Under the pieces are notes generated by a model. The model did no database searches. It was not told the origin of the DNA and saw only the letters and a list, made by a program, of their open reading frames with translations. From QHWT01 sp963755695 (GTDB lineage Bacteria; Acidobacteriota; Vicinamibacteria; Vicinamibacterales; 2-12-FULL-66-21): DNA of 64,000 nt. Positions 18,347 to 30,986 of this stretch are shown piece by piece (the stretch's first letter is position 1; each line of letters opens with the position of its first letter). The stretch is taken from assembly GCA_963755695.1 (NCBI GenBank), contig CAVWLB010000008.1, positions 1,178,001 through 1,242,000 of the forward strand. Direction: 5' to 3'. Position numbers and translations under genes: made by a program.

Positions 18347-19069
18347 TTATCCAGCGTGATAATGCCGCCCGATCAAATAAAGGAGCGGGAACAGGAAAAT
18401 CCAGACAATGTCGACGAAGTGCCAGTAGAGGCCGGCGACCTCGACCGGCGTGAAGTAGTCCTCGTCGAACGTGCGCAACCACGCCATGATCAGGATCACG
18501 CTCATGATGCCGACGCCGATGATCATGTGCAGGGCATGCAGCCCGGTCATCGCAAAGTAGAGCGAGTAGAACTGTTCGGCCGCTTTCGCGTGCGTGCCTT
18601 CCCACTGGAAGTAGGGACCGGGCACGATGTGATCCTTGAACTTGTCGCTGTACTCGATCGCCTTGATGCCGAGAAAGGCGAGGCCGAGCAGAATCGTCAC
18701 GCCGAGGAAGAGCACCTGCGTTCCGCGCGGCTGGCTGGTTTGTGCCGCGCGCACGGCGAGCGCCATCGTCAATGAACTGATGATCAGGATGGCGGTGTTG
18801 GCGGTGCCCCAATAGATGTTCAAGTGATGGCTGGCCTCCTGGAAACCGGCCGGAGAGGCGTGGCGGTACACGAGGTAGGCCATGAACAGGCCGCCGAAGA
18901 ACATGATTTCAGTGACCAGGAACACCCACATGCCGAGCGTCGACGCCTCGGCCTGCTGCTCCATGCTGTCGAAATGGTGCTGCAGCCACGGGTGATGCGC
19001 TTCGTGCACGCCGGACGACGGCGGTTGAATCGCGATCGGACGCGCGTGAATATTTCCCTCAGTGGCCAA
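18347..19069 (-). CDS. coxC: Cytochrome c oxidase subunit III
   Basis: 240 residues. An N-terminal polar segment with HHPWLQHHFDSMEQQ is followed by the COX3 helices: LGMWVFLVTEIMFFGGLFMAYLVYRH (helix 1 with the conserved Glu), NTAILIISSLTMALAVRAA, VLFLGVTILLGLAFLGIKAIEY, the loop FYSLYFAMTGLHALHMIIGV and a last helix pair. It shields the D-channel entrance and maintains subunit I in heme-copper oxidases. Its ATG lies inside the end of coxA (11-base overlap), so the two are translationally coupled. Confidence 0.95.
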   Translation of the reverse strand: MATEGNIHARPIAIQPPSSGVHEAHHPWLQHHFDSMEQQAEASTLGMWVFLVTEIMFFGGLFMAYLVYRHASPAGFQEASHHLNIYWGTANTAILIISSLTMALAVRAAQTSQPRGTQVLFLGVTILLGLAFLGIKAIEYSDKFKDHIVPGPYFQWEGTHAKAAEQFYSLYFAMTGLHALHMIIGVGIMSVILIMAWLRTFDEDYFTPVEVAGLYWHFVDIVWIFLFPLLYLIGRHYHAG

Positions 19070-20675
19070 TGCCGACCTCCCGGCTCGGAGCGTAGTGGTG
19101 CGTCGCCTCGGTCACGATCGGAGACACGACGAAGTTTTCCGTCGGCGGCGGCGAGGGGATTTCCCACTCGAGCCCGCGTGCCCCCCAGGGATCGGTGCCC
19201 GACAGTGGTGCCCTCCGCAGCGACCAGATGAAATAGATCATCGGGATGAGATACCCGGCGCCGAGGATCGTCGCCCCCGCCGTCGAGAGCACGTTGTAGA
19301 CCTGGAATTCCGGCGCATACATCGCGTAGCGTCGCGGCATGCCGAGATAGCCGACGATGAACTGCGGGAAGAACGTCAGGTTGAAGCCGACGAACACGAC
19401 CAGCGCCGCGAACTTCGCCCAGCCTTCGGGATACATGCGGCCGGTGATCTTCGGCCACCAATAGTGCAGGCCTCCGAGGTAGCCCATGATCGCGCCGCCG
19501 ACCATCACGTAGTGGAAGTGGGCGATGATGAAGTAGGTGTCGTGCACGTGCACGTCGAGACCCATCGTCGCCAGGAAGAGGCCGGTGAGGCCGCCGATCG
19601 TGAACAGGCCCACGAAGCCGAACGCATAGAGCATCGGCGAGTCCCACGAGACGGACCCCTTGTAGATCGTCGCCGTCCAGTTGAATACCTTGACTGCCGA
19701 CGGAATCGCCACGAAGAACGACAGGATCGAGAAGATGAGCCCGGCATAGGTCGATTGTCCGGCGACGAAGAGGTGGTGGCCCCACACCAGGAAGCCGACA
19801 ATCGCGATCGCCAGGCTCGAGAACGCGACGAACGCGTAGCCAAAGATGTTCTTGCGGGCGAAGGCCTGGACGATCTCGCTGATCACCCCCATCGCCGGCA
19901 GGATCATGATGTAGACCGCCGGGTGAGAGTAAAACCAGAACAGATGCTGGAACAGGACCGGATCGCCGCCGAGCGCCGGATCGAAGATGCCGAGGTGCAG
20001 GCCGCGCTCCACCGCCACCAGGAGCACCGTGATCGCGATCACCGGCGTGCCGAGAATCATGATCAGGCTGGTCGCGTAGTGCGACCACACGAACAGCGGC
20101 AGGCGGAACCAGGTCAGTCCCGGAGCGCGCATGCGGTGGACGGTGACGATGAAGTTCAGTCCCGTGAGGATCGACGAGAAGCCGGTGATGAAGATGCCGA
20201 CGCCCGCGAGGATGACGTGGGAGTTCGACGCCGACGTGCTGTAAGGCGCGTAGAACGTCCATCCAGTGTCCACCCCGCCGGTGGCGGCAGCGACGATCGT
20301 GAACAATCCGCCCAGGATGTAGATGTACCAACTGATCAGGTTGATGCGCGGGAATGCGAGGTCCTTGGCACCCACCATGATCGGGATCAGGAAGTTCCCC
20401 AGCGTCGCCGGAATCGATGGAATGAGAAAGAAGAAGACCATCACGACGCCGTGCATCGTGAACAGCTTGTTGTAGGTATCCGGCTGCACCATGTCCGCGG
20501 CCGGGGTCAGCAGCTCGAGCCGGATCAACAGCGCGAAGAACCCGCCGAGGAAGAAGAAGGCGGTGATCGAAATGAGGTAGAGCACCGCGATGCGCTTGTG
20601 ATCCCTCGTCAGCAGCCAGGACTTCAGGCCATGACCATTGTTCAGGTAATTGAGACCGACGGTCGTAGTTTCCAT
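19059..20675 (-). CDS. coxA: Cytochrome c oxidase subunit I, A2-type (caa3)
   Basis: 538 residues and twelve TM helices. Ligands read directly: His75 in MHGVVM for low-spin heme; His251 with cross-link Tyr255 in YSHPAVY; His300 and His301 in WGHHLFVAGQ for CuB; His386 and His388 in IIAHFHYV for the high-spin and low-spin hemes. The helix VI motif is YSHP, not GHPE, so the D-channel glutamate is absent and replaced by the Tyr-Ser pair (249-250), defining subclass A2. The subunit reduces O2 to water and pumps protons in the inner membrane. It sits between coxB and coxC in the ACIII operon, so it most likely accepts electrons from ACIII via the CoxB-fused cytochrome c. Confidence 0.97.
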   Translation of the reverse strand: METTTVGLNYLNNGHGLKSWLLTRDHKRIAVLYLISITAFFFLGGFFALLIRLELLTPAADMVQPDTYNKLFTMHGVVMVFFFLIPSIPATLGNFLIPIMVGAKDLAFPRINLISWYIYILGGLFTIVAAATGGVDTGWTFYAPYSTSASNSHVILAGVGIFITGFSSILTGLNFIVTVHRMRAPGLTWFRLPLFVWSHYATSLIMILGTPVIAITVLLVAVERGLHLGIFDPALGGDPVLFQHLFWFYSHPAVYIMILPAMGVISEIVQAFARKNIFGYAFVAFSSLAIAIVGFLVWGHHLFVAGQSTYAGLIFSILSFFVAIPSAVKVFNWTATIYKGSVSWDSPMLYAFGFVGLFTIGGLTGLFLATMGLDVHVHDTYFIIAHFHYVMVGGAIMGYLGGLHYWWPKITGRMYPEGWAKFAALVVFVGFNLTFFPQFIVGYLGMPRRYAMYAPEFQVYNVLSTAGATILGAGYLIPMIYFIWSLRRAPLSGTDPWGARGLEWEIPSPPPTENFVVSPIVTEATHHYAPSREVGIGH

Positions 20676-20676
20676 T

Positions 20677-21712
20677 TCAGTTCCCGGATCCAGGTTGCTT
20701 CGGCGTTGGCGTGGCCGGCGGACCTCCGGGCTGTCCCGCGGGGGTCTGCGTGGCCGGCTGTCCCGGAGCCGTGGGGCCCTGCCCGCTGCCGAGCGACTTC
20801 ACGTATGCAATCAGTTGCAGGAGTTGCTCTTCACTGACCAGCCCCTGGAACGGAGGCATGACCGGCTGAAACCCACGAACGATCTTGGCGGTTGGCCTGA
20901 GGATCGACTCGCGGACGTAGGCATCGTCCATCACGACGGATCCGCCGCCTTCGAGTTCTACCGGCTTTCCGTAACCTCCCTTCAATACCGGACCGCGCCC
21001 CTGCCCAATGTCGAGATGACAGGTGTTGCAGGCGAGACTCTGGAACAACTGCGCGCCGGCGTCAGCCATCGTCCCGGTCTTCGCTCCGCCACCGAGCCAG
21101 CTCTGGTACTCGGCAGGCCCCAGCGCCGTGACCCAGCCAATCATCGCCGAGTGTTTGGTGCCGCAGTACCTGAGTGCAGAAGATGTGATAGCGGCCAGGC
21201 TTGGTCGCCGTGAACCACATCGTGTTGTAGCGGCCGGGGATCACGTCCGCCTTCACCCGGAAGTCTGGGATGAAGAAGCTGTGGATCACGTCCTCCGATC
21301 CCATGATCAGCTTCACCGGCCGGCCGATCGGCACGTGCAGCTCGTTGATTTCGCGCGCCCCGTCCATGTGCTGCGCCTTCCACATCCACTGCTTGCCGAC
21401 GACGTAGATTTCCATCGCCCCCTTGGGCGCCCGCGTGAGATGGAAGAACAGCTGCGCGCCCCAGACGAACATGATCATCGTGATCCCGAGCGGGATGATC
21501 GTCCAGAGCAGCTCGAGCGCGATCGAGCCGTGGATCGCCTCGCCGACCTGGTCGTCGTGCTTGCGGTGGAACTTGGCTGCGAAGACCACGAGGAAGATCG
21601 CGATGAGGGCCGCGAAAAATCCCGAGACGGCCACCAGGAAGAAAAAGATGGCGTCGACCTGTGCGGCCTGCTCGGACGCCTGCTGCGGAAAGAACGGAAA
21701 GTTCGTGAACAT
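20677..21712 (-). CDS. coxB: Cytochrome c oxidase subunit II fused to cytochrome c (caa3), frameshifted as read
   Basis: About 344 residues after repair. There are two N-terminal TM helices (AIFFFLVAVSGFFAALIAIFLVVF; LLWTIIPLGITMIMFVWG), then the cupredoxin domain with QWMWK at 108-112, VIHSF with His144, and the CuA loop. One extra base inside that loop (coding strand CAGGTACTGC, about 21166-21170) breaks the frame. Removing it restores CTQYCGTKHSAM, supplying Cys179, Cys183, His187 and Met190. The C-terminal third is a fused monoheme cytochrome c (CNTCH, distal Met in QPVMPPF), followed by a Pro/Gly/Thr-rich tail. Fusion of cytochrome c to subunit II defines caa3 oxidases. Because the break hits an essential copper ligand, a sequence error is more plausible than a dead gene in an intact operon. 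Confidence 0.92.
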
Positions 21713-21715
21713 CGT

Positions 21716-22648
21716 TTAGATGCGGTTCGCGATCTCGGCATCGACGCGCCGGTCGTCGGTGGTTCTCTCCTGTTGGCGCTCGCGGCGCAGGCTGACGAAC
21801 AGGAACGCCAGAAACGCCGCAACGGTCAGCACCCCGCCAATGCGCACGGCGCGCAGAATCGCGACGCCGTATTTCCCCGTCGCCGGGTCGTAGTGGTAGC
21901 AGAGCAGGAGCACCTGGTCCGCGATGGTGCCCAGCTTGTTGTTCGACGCCTCGACCAGCGCGTAGCGCAGGTGCGTCGGCGGGAACTCCACGCCGAGAAA
22001 ATATCGCGCGATGATTCCCTTGGGCGTGGCGACATAGATCGCGGCGCCATGGGCGTACTGGCCGATCTGATCGTCGTAGGCGTACCTGAATCCAATCGCG
22101 TCGGCCACCGCCTTGATTGACGGCTCGCTGCCCGTCAGAAAGTGCCAGCCGGCGGCTGTCTCCGGCCGGGCATACTGTTTGAGGTAGTTCGCCTTCTTCT
22201 CGGCGGCAAGCGTGGGCCTCTCGACCGGGTTGATGCTGATCACGACCACGTCGAAATCCTTGCCCGCCTCGAACGAGAGGGTCTTCAGCGCGCCGGTCAT
22301 GCCGTTGATCACTTGCGTGCAGAGCATCGGGCACTCGTAGTAAGCGAGTGCCATCACGACCGGGCGCGTCCCGAAATATTCTCCGAGCCGGACGTCGCGG
22401 CCGGTCTCGTCCTTGAAAACAACGTCGAGCGGAAGCTGCTGGCCGATCTTCTGATCGATGCCAACCTTGTCGAGGATTGCGGGCTTCTTGCTCACCGGGT
22501 TGATTTCCGGCGGCGCCGGCATGCCCATCCCTTGCCCGCGCGCGACCGCCGGCGCGATCAAGATCGCCGCGATCACCGCGGCCATCAGCCAGGAGCCGTC
22601 CGCCGTGAGCCGCCGTGAGCCCTGAGCCATGAGCCCTGAAGCTTTCAT
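21716..22648 (-). CDS. SCO1/SenC-type copper chaperone with C-terminal membrane anchor
   Basis: 310 residues. After an N-terminal signal or anchor comes a thioredoxin-like domain with the copper motif CPMLC (Cys106, Cys110) in LAYYECPMLCTQV and the third ligand His in YAHGAAIYVATPKG (near residue 205). A C-terminal TM helix (GGVLTVAAFLAFLFVSL, about 268-284) is typical of Sco proteins found in ACIII-cox clusters. It delivers copper to or reduces the CuA site of CoxB, encoded 3 bases downstream. The first ~20 residues (MKASGLMAQGSRRLTADG) are encoded by a GGCTCA/GAGCC-type repeat, so the true start may be the internal Met at LMAAVI (residue 22). Confidence 0.92.
   Translation of the reverse strand: MKASGLMAQGSRRLTADGSWLMAAVIAAILIAPAVARGQGMGMPAPPEINPVSKKPAILDKVGIDQKIGQQLPLDVVFKDETGRDVRLGEYFGTRPVVMALAYYECPMLCTQVINGMTGALKTLSFEAGKDFDVVVISINPVERPTLAAEKKANYLKQYARPETAAGWHFLTGSEPSIKAVADAIGFRYAYDDQIGQYAHGAAIYVATPKGIIARYFLGVEFPPTHLRYALVEASNNKLGTIADQVLLLCYHYDPATGKYGVAILRAVRIGGVLTVAAFLAFLFVSLRRERQQERTTDDRRVDAEIANRI
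22596..22642 (-). repeat. GGCTCAnGGCTCA-type repeat at the 5' end of the sco gene
   Basis: Degenerate units around GAGCC(A/C)TGAGCC read CCGTGAGCCGCCGTGAGCCC-TGAGCCATGAGCCC on the plus strand. The same family fills the gap at 63187-63290. Here it is translated as the N-terminal residues of the Sco protein. Confidence 0.65.
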
Positions 22649-23172
22649 TTCTCCCCACCACCGGACGGTTTTGGCGTGGACGAGCGAATGCTTCGTCCTC
22701 CGGTCGCCTCCCCGCTCGCGGCGACGTGCGTGCCTTCGGTCGCGTCAGGCGACGGATTGGGACGTGACGGCAGGCCGCGCTGCAGCAGCAGCTCCTTCGC
22801 GCGCTCGATCGGCACGTGCCCGATGCCCGCGTTCTGATCGACCCACCCGTAGCCATGAATGCGTTTCATTTCCTCAGCGCGGAATTCGCTCAGGTCGTGC
22901 CACGGCGTGGTCTGCAGCCGCGGCTCGGCGGGCAGTTCTCCCGGCTGCGCCGCGAGCGGCGTTACGAACGGGTCGTCGCTCCGCTCGATCTTGTCGAGTC
23001 CCCTGAAGAGTCCCCACATCGCCAGGTCGGTCACGAGAACCACAGCGACGAGCATGCCCAGGAACCAGACGATCGCACGGATGCTGATATCGCTGTGCTC
23101 GTGCGCGACCTCTGGGTTCTCGAGGCTGCCGTGCGGGTGCGCGTGGGCGTTAGTGCCCGGCGTGCTGCCCAT
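22645..23172 (-). CDS. Conserved single-TM protein of the ACIII-cox operon, function unknown
   Basis: 175 residues from the ATG at 23172, which lies inside the end of actF (23-base overlap). A His-rich N-terminus (HAHPHGSLENPEVAHEHSD) precedes one TM helix (about 33-54, IRAIVWFLGMLVAVVLVTDLAMWGLF). A soluble domain follows with PRLQTTPWHDLSEFRAEEMKRIHGYGWVDQNAGIGHVPIERAKELLLQRGLP and a low-complexity tail. There is no CxxCH and no metal motif. Similar proteins with 'YGWVD...G.VRIPIERAM.LL' segments accompany actF and sco in ACIII clusters and may be an accessory subunit or assembly factor. It shares a start/stop overlap (ATGA) with sco. Confidence 0.85.
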   Translation of the reverse strand: MGSTPGTNAHAHPHGSLENPEVAHEHSDISIRAIVWFLGMLVAVVLVTDLAMWGLFRGLDKIERSDDPFVTPLAAQPGELPAEPRLQTTPWHDLSEFRAEEMKRIHGYGWVDQNAGIGHVPIERAKELLLQRGLPSRPNPSPDATEGTHVAASGEATGGRSIRSSTPKPSGGGEK

Positions 23173-24352
23173 GAGCGAGCATCTCCTTGAAGTACGGATC
23201 GTTGACCGGCACCAGCGCATGACGCCGCAGCTGGCCCGCGAAGAGGAACAACCACACGCCGGCGAGCCCCACCGGGATCGCCACGTTGGCGAGGCTGACC
23301 GGGAACGAGCCCTCGTGGCTGAAGACCGGCGCAATCAACCAGATCAAATCCACCAGCCGGATTCCGACGATGAACCACGCGACCTGCGCGAGCAGGCGCG
23401 GCCGCCGTTTCAGGTCGCGCGAGAGCAACAGGAAGAACGGCAGGAAGAAGTGTCCGACGACGATCAGCAGGCTGACGTACTGCCAGCCATGCCGCATCCG
23501 CTCGACATAGAACGGAATCTCTTCGGGCAGATTGCCGGCCCAGATGATCAGGAACTGCGAGAACGAGAAATATGCCCAGAGCATCACGAATGCGAGCATC
23601 AACTTGCCCAGGTCGTGAAAGTGCCCCGCGCGCAGCACGTCCGACATCGGCGTGCTCTCGGCCAGGACGGCCAGCACCGCCACCGAGAACGACAACGCGC
23701 AGAGCGCCTGCCCCGCGACGATGATGAACCCGAAGATCGTCGAGTACCAATGGGGATCGAGCGACATCAGCCAGTCGACGGCGGCGAGGCTCATCGTGAT
23801 TACGTAGGCGAACAGCCCCGGCGCGCTGATCACCCGGAAGCGCCGGGTATCCTCCTCGGTGACGCCGACTTCACCGCGATCCTGCGCAACCGACCAGCGG
23901 TTCAGATACGTCGCGCAGAACAGCCAGATGAGGAAATAGACCACCGCGCGGATGATGAAGAACCACACGTTCATGTACGGCGCCTTGTGCGCCAGGATTT
24001 CGTCCGCGTGAACGGCTTCCGGGCGCGCCCACAGGTACAGCTTGGGCAGGAAGATCGCGATTGGGATGAAGAGCAGCACGCAGTAGGGCAGCAGCCGGCT
24101 GCCGGCTTCGAACACGCGGCGCGCGACCAGCCCCCATTGGCCGCCCGACAGGTGCTGCATCATCAGCAGCGTGAGACAGCCCATCGAGAGACCGAGGCAG
24201 AACGTGAAGCCGATCAGCCACGACGGCAAAAGCTGATCCGGCTGAAGGAGCGCGCCGATCGCGCCGACGACCAGGCCGGCAACGCCGATGATCATTCCCC
24301 GTTGCTGCAGCCGCGCGATGTCGGCGGTGTCGCTGAGAGTGTTCGTAGTCAT
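23150..24352 (-). CDS. actF: Alternative complex III subunit ActF, polytopic membrane protein
   Basis: 400 residues with about ten TM helices and the ActF-type central part (MNVWFFIIRAVVYFLIWLFCATYLNRWSVAQD; FRVISAPGLFAYVITMSLAAVDWLMSLDPHWYSTIFGFI; FVMLWAYFSFSQFLIIWAGNLPEEIPFY). It resembles a shortened ActC/NrfD relative and forms half of the ACIII membrane part, with a possible role in proton translocation. It is coupled to actE by an ATGA overlap. Confidence 0.94.
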   Translation of the reverse strand: MTTNTLSDTADIARLQQRGMIIGVAGLVVGAIGALLQPDQLLPSWLIGFTFCLGLSMGCLTLLMMQHLSGGQWGLVARRVFEAGSRLLPYCVLLFIPIAIFLPKLYLWARPEAVHADEILAHKAPYMNVWFFIIRAVVYFLIWLFCATYLNRWSVAQDRGEVGVTEEDTRRFRVISAPGLFAYVITMSLAAVDWLMSLDPHWYSTIFGFIIVAGQALCALSFSVAVLAVLAESTPMSDVLRAGHFHDLGKLMLAFVMLWAYFSFSQFLIIWAGNLPEEIPFYVERMRHGWQYVSLLIVVGHFFLPFFLLLSRDLKRRPRLLAQVAWFIVGIRLVDLIWLIAPVFSHEGSFPVSLANVAIPVGLAGVWLFLFAGQLRRHALVPVNDPYFKEMLAHGQHAGH

Positions 24353-24972
24353 TCGTGCTTTGCCGCGCCCTCCGACGGCGCGCTGGACGGCTGCGACAGC
24401 TTCTGTCGATCTTCCGCCGGAATCTCCCCGGCCATGGCGTGCTGGCTCAGTTGCAGCGCACGGACGTACGCCGCGATCGCCCAGCGATCGCGGGCCGCCA
24501 CCTGCGCGCGATAGTCCGGCATGGCGCCGAAGCCGTTGGTGATGACGTCGAAGTAGTGGCCGATCGGCACCTGCCGCAGCCGATCGATGTGGAACGACGG
24601 CGGCTGACGGTAGCCGCGCCGCACGATCATGCCCTGCCCGGTGCCGGCCATGTCATGACAGGGAGAGCAGTAGATGTTGTAGCGCTGCTCGCCGCGATCC
24701 AGGACCTCCTTCGTCAGCGGGAACGGCAAGGTGTTGACTTCGGCACCGCCGGTCTTGCCGGTGAAGAACGCCTCGTCGTCCTGCAGCGTGCCGCGGGCGA
24801 CGGTGTCCTCGACCAGCGGCCGCGCGCTCGATCCATTCGCGAACAGATTGCTGTCGCGCAGCGGAATGTACTTCGGCTGGTTGTGCATGTCCTGTCTGCA
24901 GCCTGCCGCTGCCAGGAGGCAGAAGGCGGCAGGCAGCAGGCAGAAGCTACGGCTCAACTTCATTGATCTCAC
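24349..24972 (-). CDS. actE: Alternative complex III subunit ActE, monoheme cytochrome c lipoprotein
   Basis: 207 residues. The lipoprotein signal peptide has lipobox Cys25 (LLAAAGC). A single heme site CSPCH is at 102-106, with a likely distal Met in NGFGAMPDYR near 150. It is periplasmic and tethered to the membrane, passing electrons from ActB/ActA towards the oxidase. The signal peptide is encoded by a CTTCTGCCTGCTGCC-like short repeat (24897-24950), unlike the rest of the gene. The start at 24972 overlaps the actD end by 26 bases; MKLSRS at 24963 is an alternative. Confidence 0.92.
   Translation of the reverse strand: MRSMKLSRSFCLLPAAFCLLAAAGCRQDMHNQPKYIPLRDSNLFANGSSARPLVEDTVARGTLQDDEAFFTGKTGGAEVNTLPFPLTKEVLDRGEQRYNIYCSPCHDMAGTGQGMIVRRGYRQPPSFHIDRLRQVPIGHYFDVITNGFGAMPDYRAQVAARDRWAIAAYVRALQLSQHAMAGEIPAEDRQKLSQPSSAPSEGAAKHE
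24897..24950 (-). repeat. CTTCTGCC/CTGCC-type repeat encoding the ActE signal peptide
   Basis: On the coding strand units such as TTCTGCCTGCTGCCTGCC and TTCTGCCTCCTGGCAG recur about every 6-9 bases. They are translated as SFCLLPAAFCLLAAAGC, the whole hydrophobic core of the lipoprotein signal. Confidence 0.55.
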
Positions 24973-25485
24973 TCGGATCGAGGCCCTTCAGGAACTCGAG
25001 CGTCCCCTGGCGATCGAACTTCGGATCCGTCGACTCGACCAGCAGGAAAAATTTGTCGCGGCTCGCGTGCTCGAACCGCGGCACGTTGAACACCGGGTGA
25101 TACGGCATCGGCAGCCCGTTGAGGACCACCATTCCGAGGACCGCCGACAGCGCCGCAAACAGGATCGTCATCTCGAACGTGACCGGAATGAACTGCGGCC
25201 AGCTGTTGAGCGGCTTTCCGGCGATGTTGATTGGATAGGCGATCGCGTGGACCCAGTATTCGAGCCCGTAGCCCGACAGCCCGCCGATGAGGCCGCCGAT
25301 CAGCACGATCAACGACAGCCGGCGATCGTGATGGCCGATCGCTTCCCACGCCTCTTCGATCGGAAACGGCGAAAACGTGTCCATCCGGCGATAGCCCTCG
25401 GCGTGCGCGCGCGCGGCGGCGGCGACGAGCTGCGCCGGCGTGTCGAACTCGGCGAGCAGGCCGTAGACGGCAGCACGGGTGGCCA

Positions 25486-25486
<1 letters not shown>
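24947..25486 (-). CDS. actD: Alternative complex III subunit ActD (DUF3341)
   Basis: 179 residues. A ferredoxin-like N-terminal part (AAVYGLLAEFDTPAQLVAAAARAHAEGYRRMDTFSPFPIE) is followed by two TM helices (LSLIVLIGGLIGGLSGYGLEYW; FIPVTFEMTILFAALSAVLGMVVLNGLP) and a short tail. This is the DUF3341 layout. In ACIII structures ActD is a small membrane subunit at the ActC/ActF interface. The start overlaps the actC stop by one base. Confidence 0.95.
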
Positions 25487-30053
<4,567 letters not shown>

Positions 30054-30131
30054 AAATCAGCTACCAGCTACCGGCCCCCAGCCAACCAGCGTCAGCGCCG
30101 TGGGTGGCCGCTGCAAGCTGACGGCTCGGCG
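30054..30131. repeat. Short repetitive gap between actA and actB
   Basis: The 78 bases between the actA stop and actB start contain CAGCTACCAGCTACC and CCAGCCAACCAGC-like units. This is the only real gap in the otherwise overlapping actA-coxD series. No ORF or hairpin with a T-tract seen. Confidence 0.45.
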
Positions 30132-30791
30132 TCACCTGTGGCATGTCGAACAGCTTGTCAGCTGCCGCACGTCGGCGATCTTGTATTCCTTCACCAACCG
30201 GTCGCCCATGCCGGGATCGTCCGAGGGTCGCTCCCATGACATGTTGAACACCTGGTCGCGAGGACGGACGTACTTCTGCGGGTTGCGATGGCAGTCGAGG
30301 CACCAACTCATCTGGAGGCTGTTCTCTTGATACATGAGCGGCATGCGATCGACTGGCCCATGGCACGTCGCACAGCCGACACCCTTGGCGACGTGGATAC
30401 TGTGATTGAAGTAAACGAAGTCCGGCAGATCGTGGACGCGCCACCATTGAAGTGGCGTGTTGTCACGGAAGCTGGCGCGCACCGGTTCGAGGATCGGCGC
30501 GCTCGTCCAGATCTGCGAGTGACAGTTCATGCAGGTCTTGGTGGGCGGGATGTTTGCGAATGCCGACTCTTCCACGGTGGTGTGGCAGTAGCGGCAATCG
30601 ATGCCCATCGACCCGACGTGGTGCGCGTGGCTGAACTGGATCGGCTGATCGCGCGTCAGGCCCTGCCCGGTGACGTATCCCGACCATGAAATCGTGACGA
30701 CCGCCCAGCCGAGAAATGCCACGAGAACCACGGCGGCCAGGATGCTGACTTTGGACCAGATGTTGGTGCTGGGATGGAAGATCTGACTCAT
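30132..30791 (-). CDS. actA: Alternative complex III subunit ActA, pentaheme cytochrome c
   Basis: 219 residues. A single N-terminal TM helix (about 13-33, VSILAAVVLVAFLGWAVVTI) is followed by a periplasmic domain with five heme-binding motifs: CRYCH, CMNCH, CATCH, CLDCH and CSTCH. Extra His residues in HAHHVGS and FNHSIHVAK are likely distal ligands. Five hemes and one anchor match ActA of ACIII. It is the first gene of the twelve-gene operon, with the promoter about 130 bases upstream. Confidence 0.96.
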   Translation of the reverse strand: MSQIFHPSTNIWSKVSILAAVVLVAFLGWAVVTISWSGYVTGQGLTRDQPIQFSHAHHVGSMGIDCRYCHTTVEESAFANIPPTKTCMNCHSQIWTSAPILEPVRASFRDNTPLQWWRVHDLPDFVYFNHSIHVAKGVGCATCHGPVDRMPLMYQENSLQMSWCLDCHRNPQKYVRPRDQVFNMSWERPSDDPGMGDRLVKEYKIADVRQLTSCSTCHR

Positions 30792-30921
30792 CGTCTTTGG
30801 GCGCCGGCACGCTCCCCAAAAACCATAAGCCTATATCGAACCAGGCACTTTGCAGCAACGATCAATGTGCGGGATCGCCACGCGCACACCGTCCGCCGGG
30901 CGGGATGGGGAGCCGGCGTTA

Positions 30922-30951
30922 ATAATGTGAAATCTTTCACAAGGTTGTCAA
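30922..30951 (-). promoter_or_regulatory. Sigma-70-type promoter of the act/cox operon
   Basis: Minus strand: a perfect -35 TTGACA (30951-30946), 18-base spacer, and a -10 CATTAT (30927-30922; ACATTA at 17 or ATTATT at 19 are alternatives). The predicted start is near 30915, leaving a leader of about 125 bases before the actA ATG. It is the best promoter match in the window, as fits a major respiratory operon. Confidence 0.65.
30925..30942. promoter_or_regulatory. Rex- or CRP/FNR-type operator inside the act promoter
   Basis: Read on the minus strand the site is TTGTGAAAGATTTCACAT, an inverted repeat TGTGAAA-2-TTTCACA. It fits the Rex consensus TTGTGA-N6-TCACAA at all but the final position and equally the core TGTGA-N6-TCACA of CRP-family proteins. 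It occupies the spacer between -35 and -10 of the leftward promoter, a position expected to repress. It lies 44 bases upstream of the agmatinase start on the other strand, so could also affect that gene. Confidence 0.6.
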
Positions 30952-30986
30952 CGGGCCCTGCGCGCGTCGCCGCATTAACATGCGCT

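Noticed and set aside
19062..20837. A 591-codon open frame on the plus strand across coxA
   Set aside because: It is the antisense shadow of a clear oxidase subunit I gene; the product is Arg/His/Glu-rich, low-complexity and without any domain.
21100..21200. Separate small cytochrome c gene after coxB
   Set aside because: The supposed start MIGWVTALGPAEYQSWL is the continuation of the CuA loop of coxB; it is a frameshifted fusion, not two genes.
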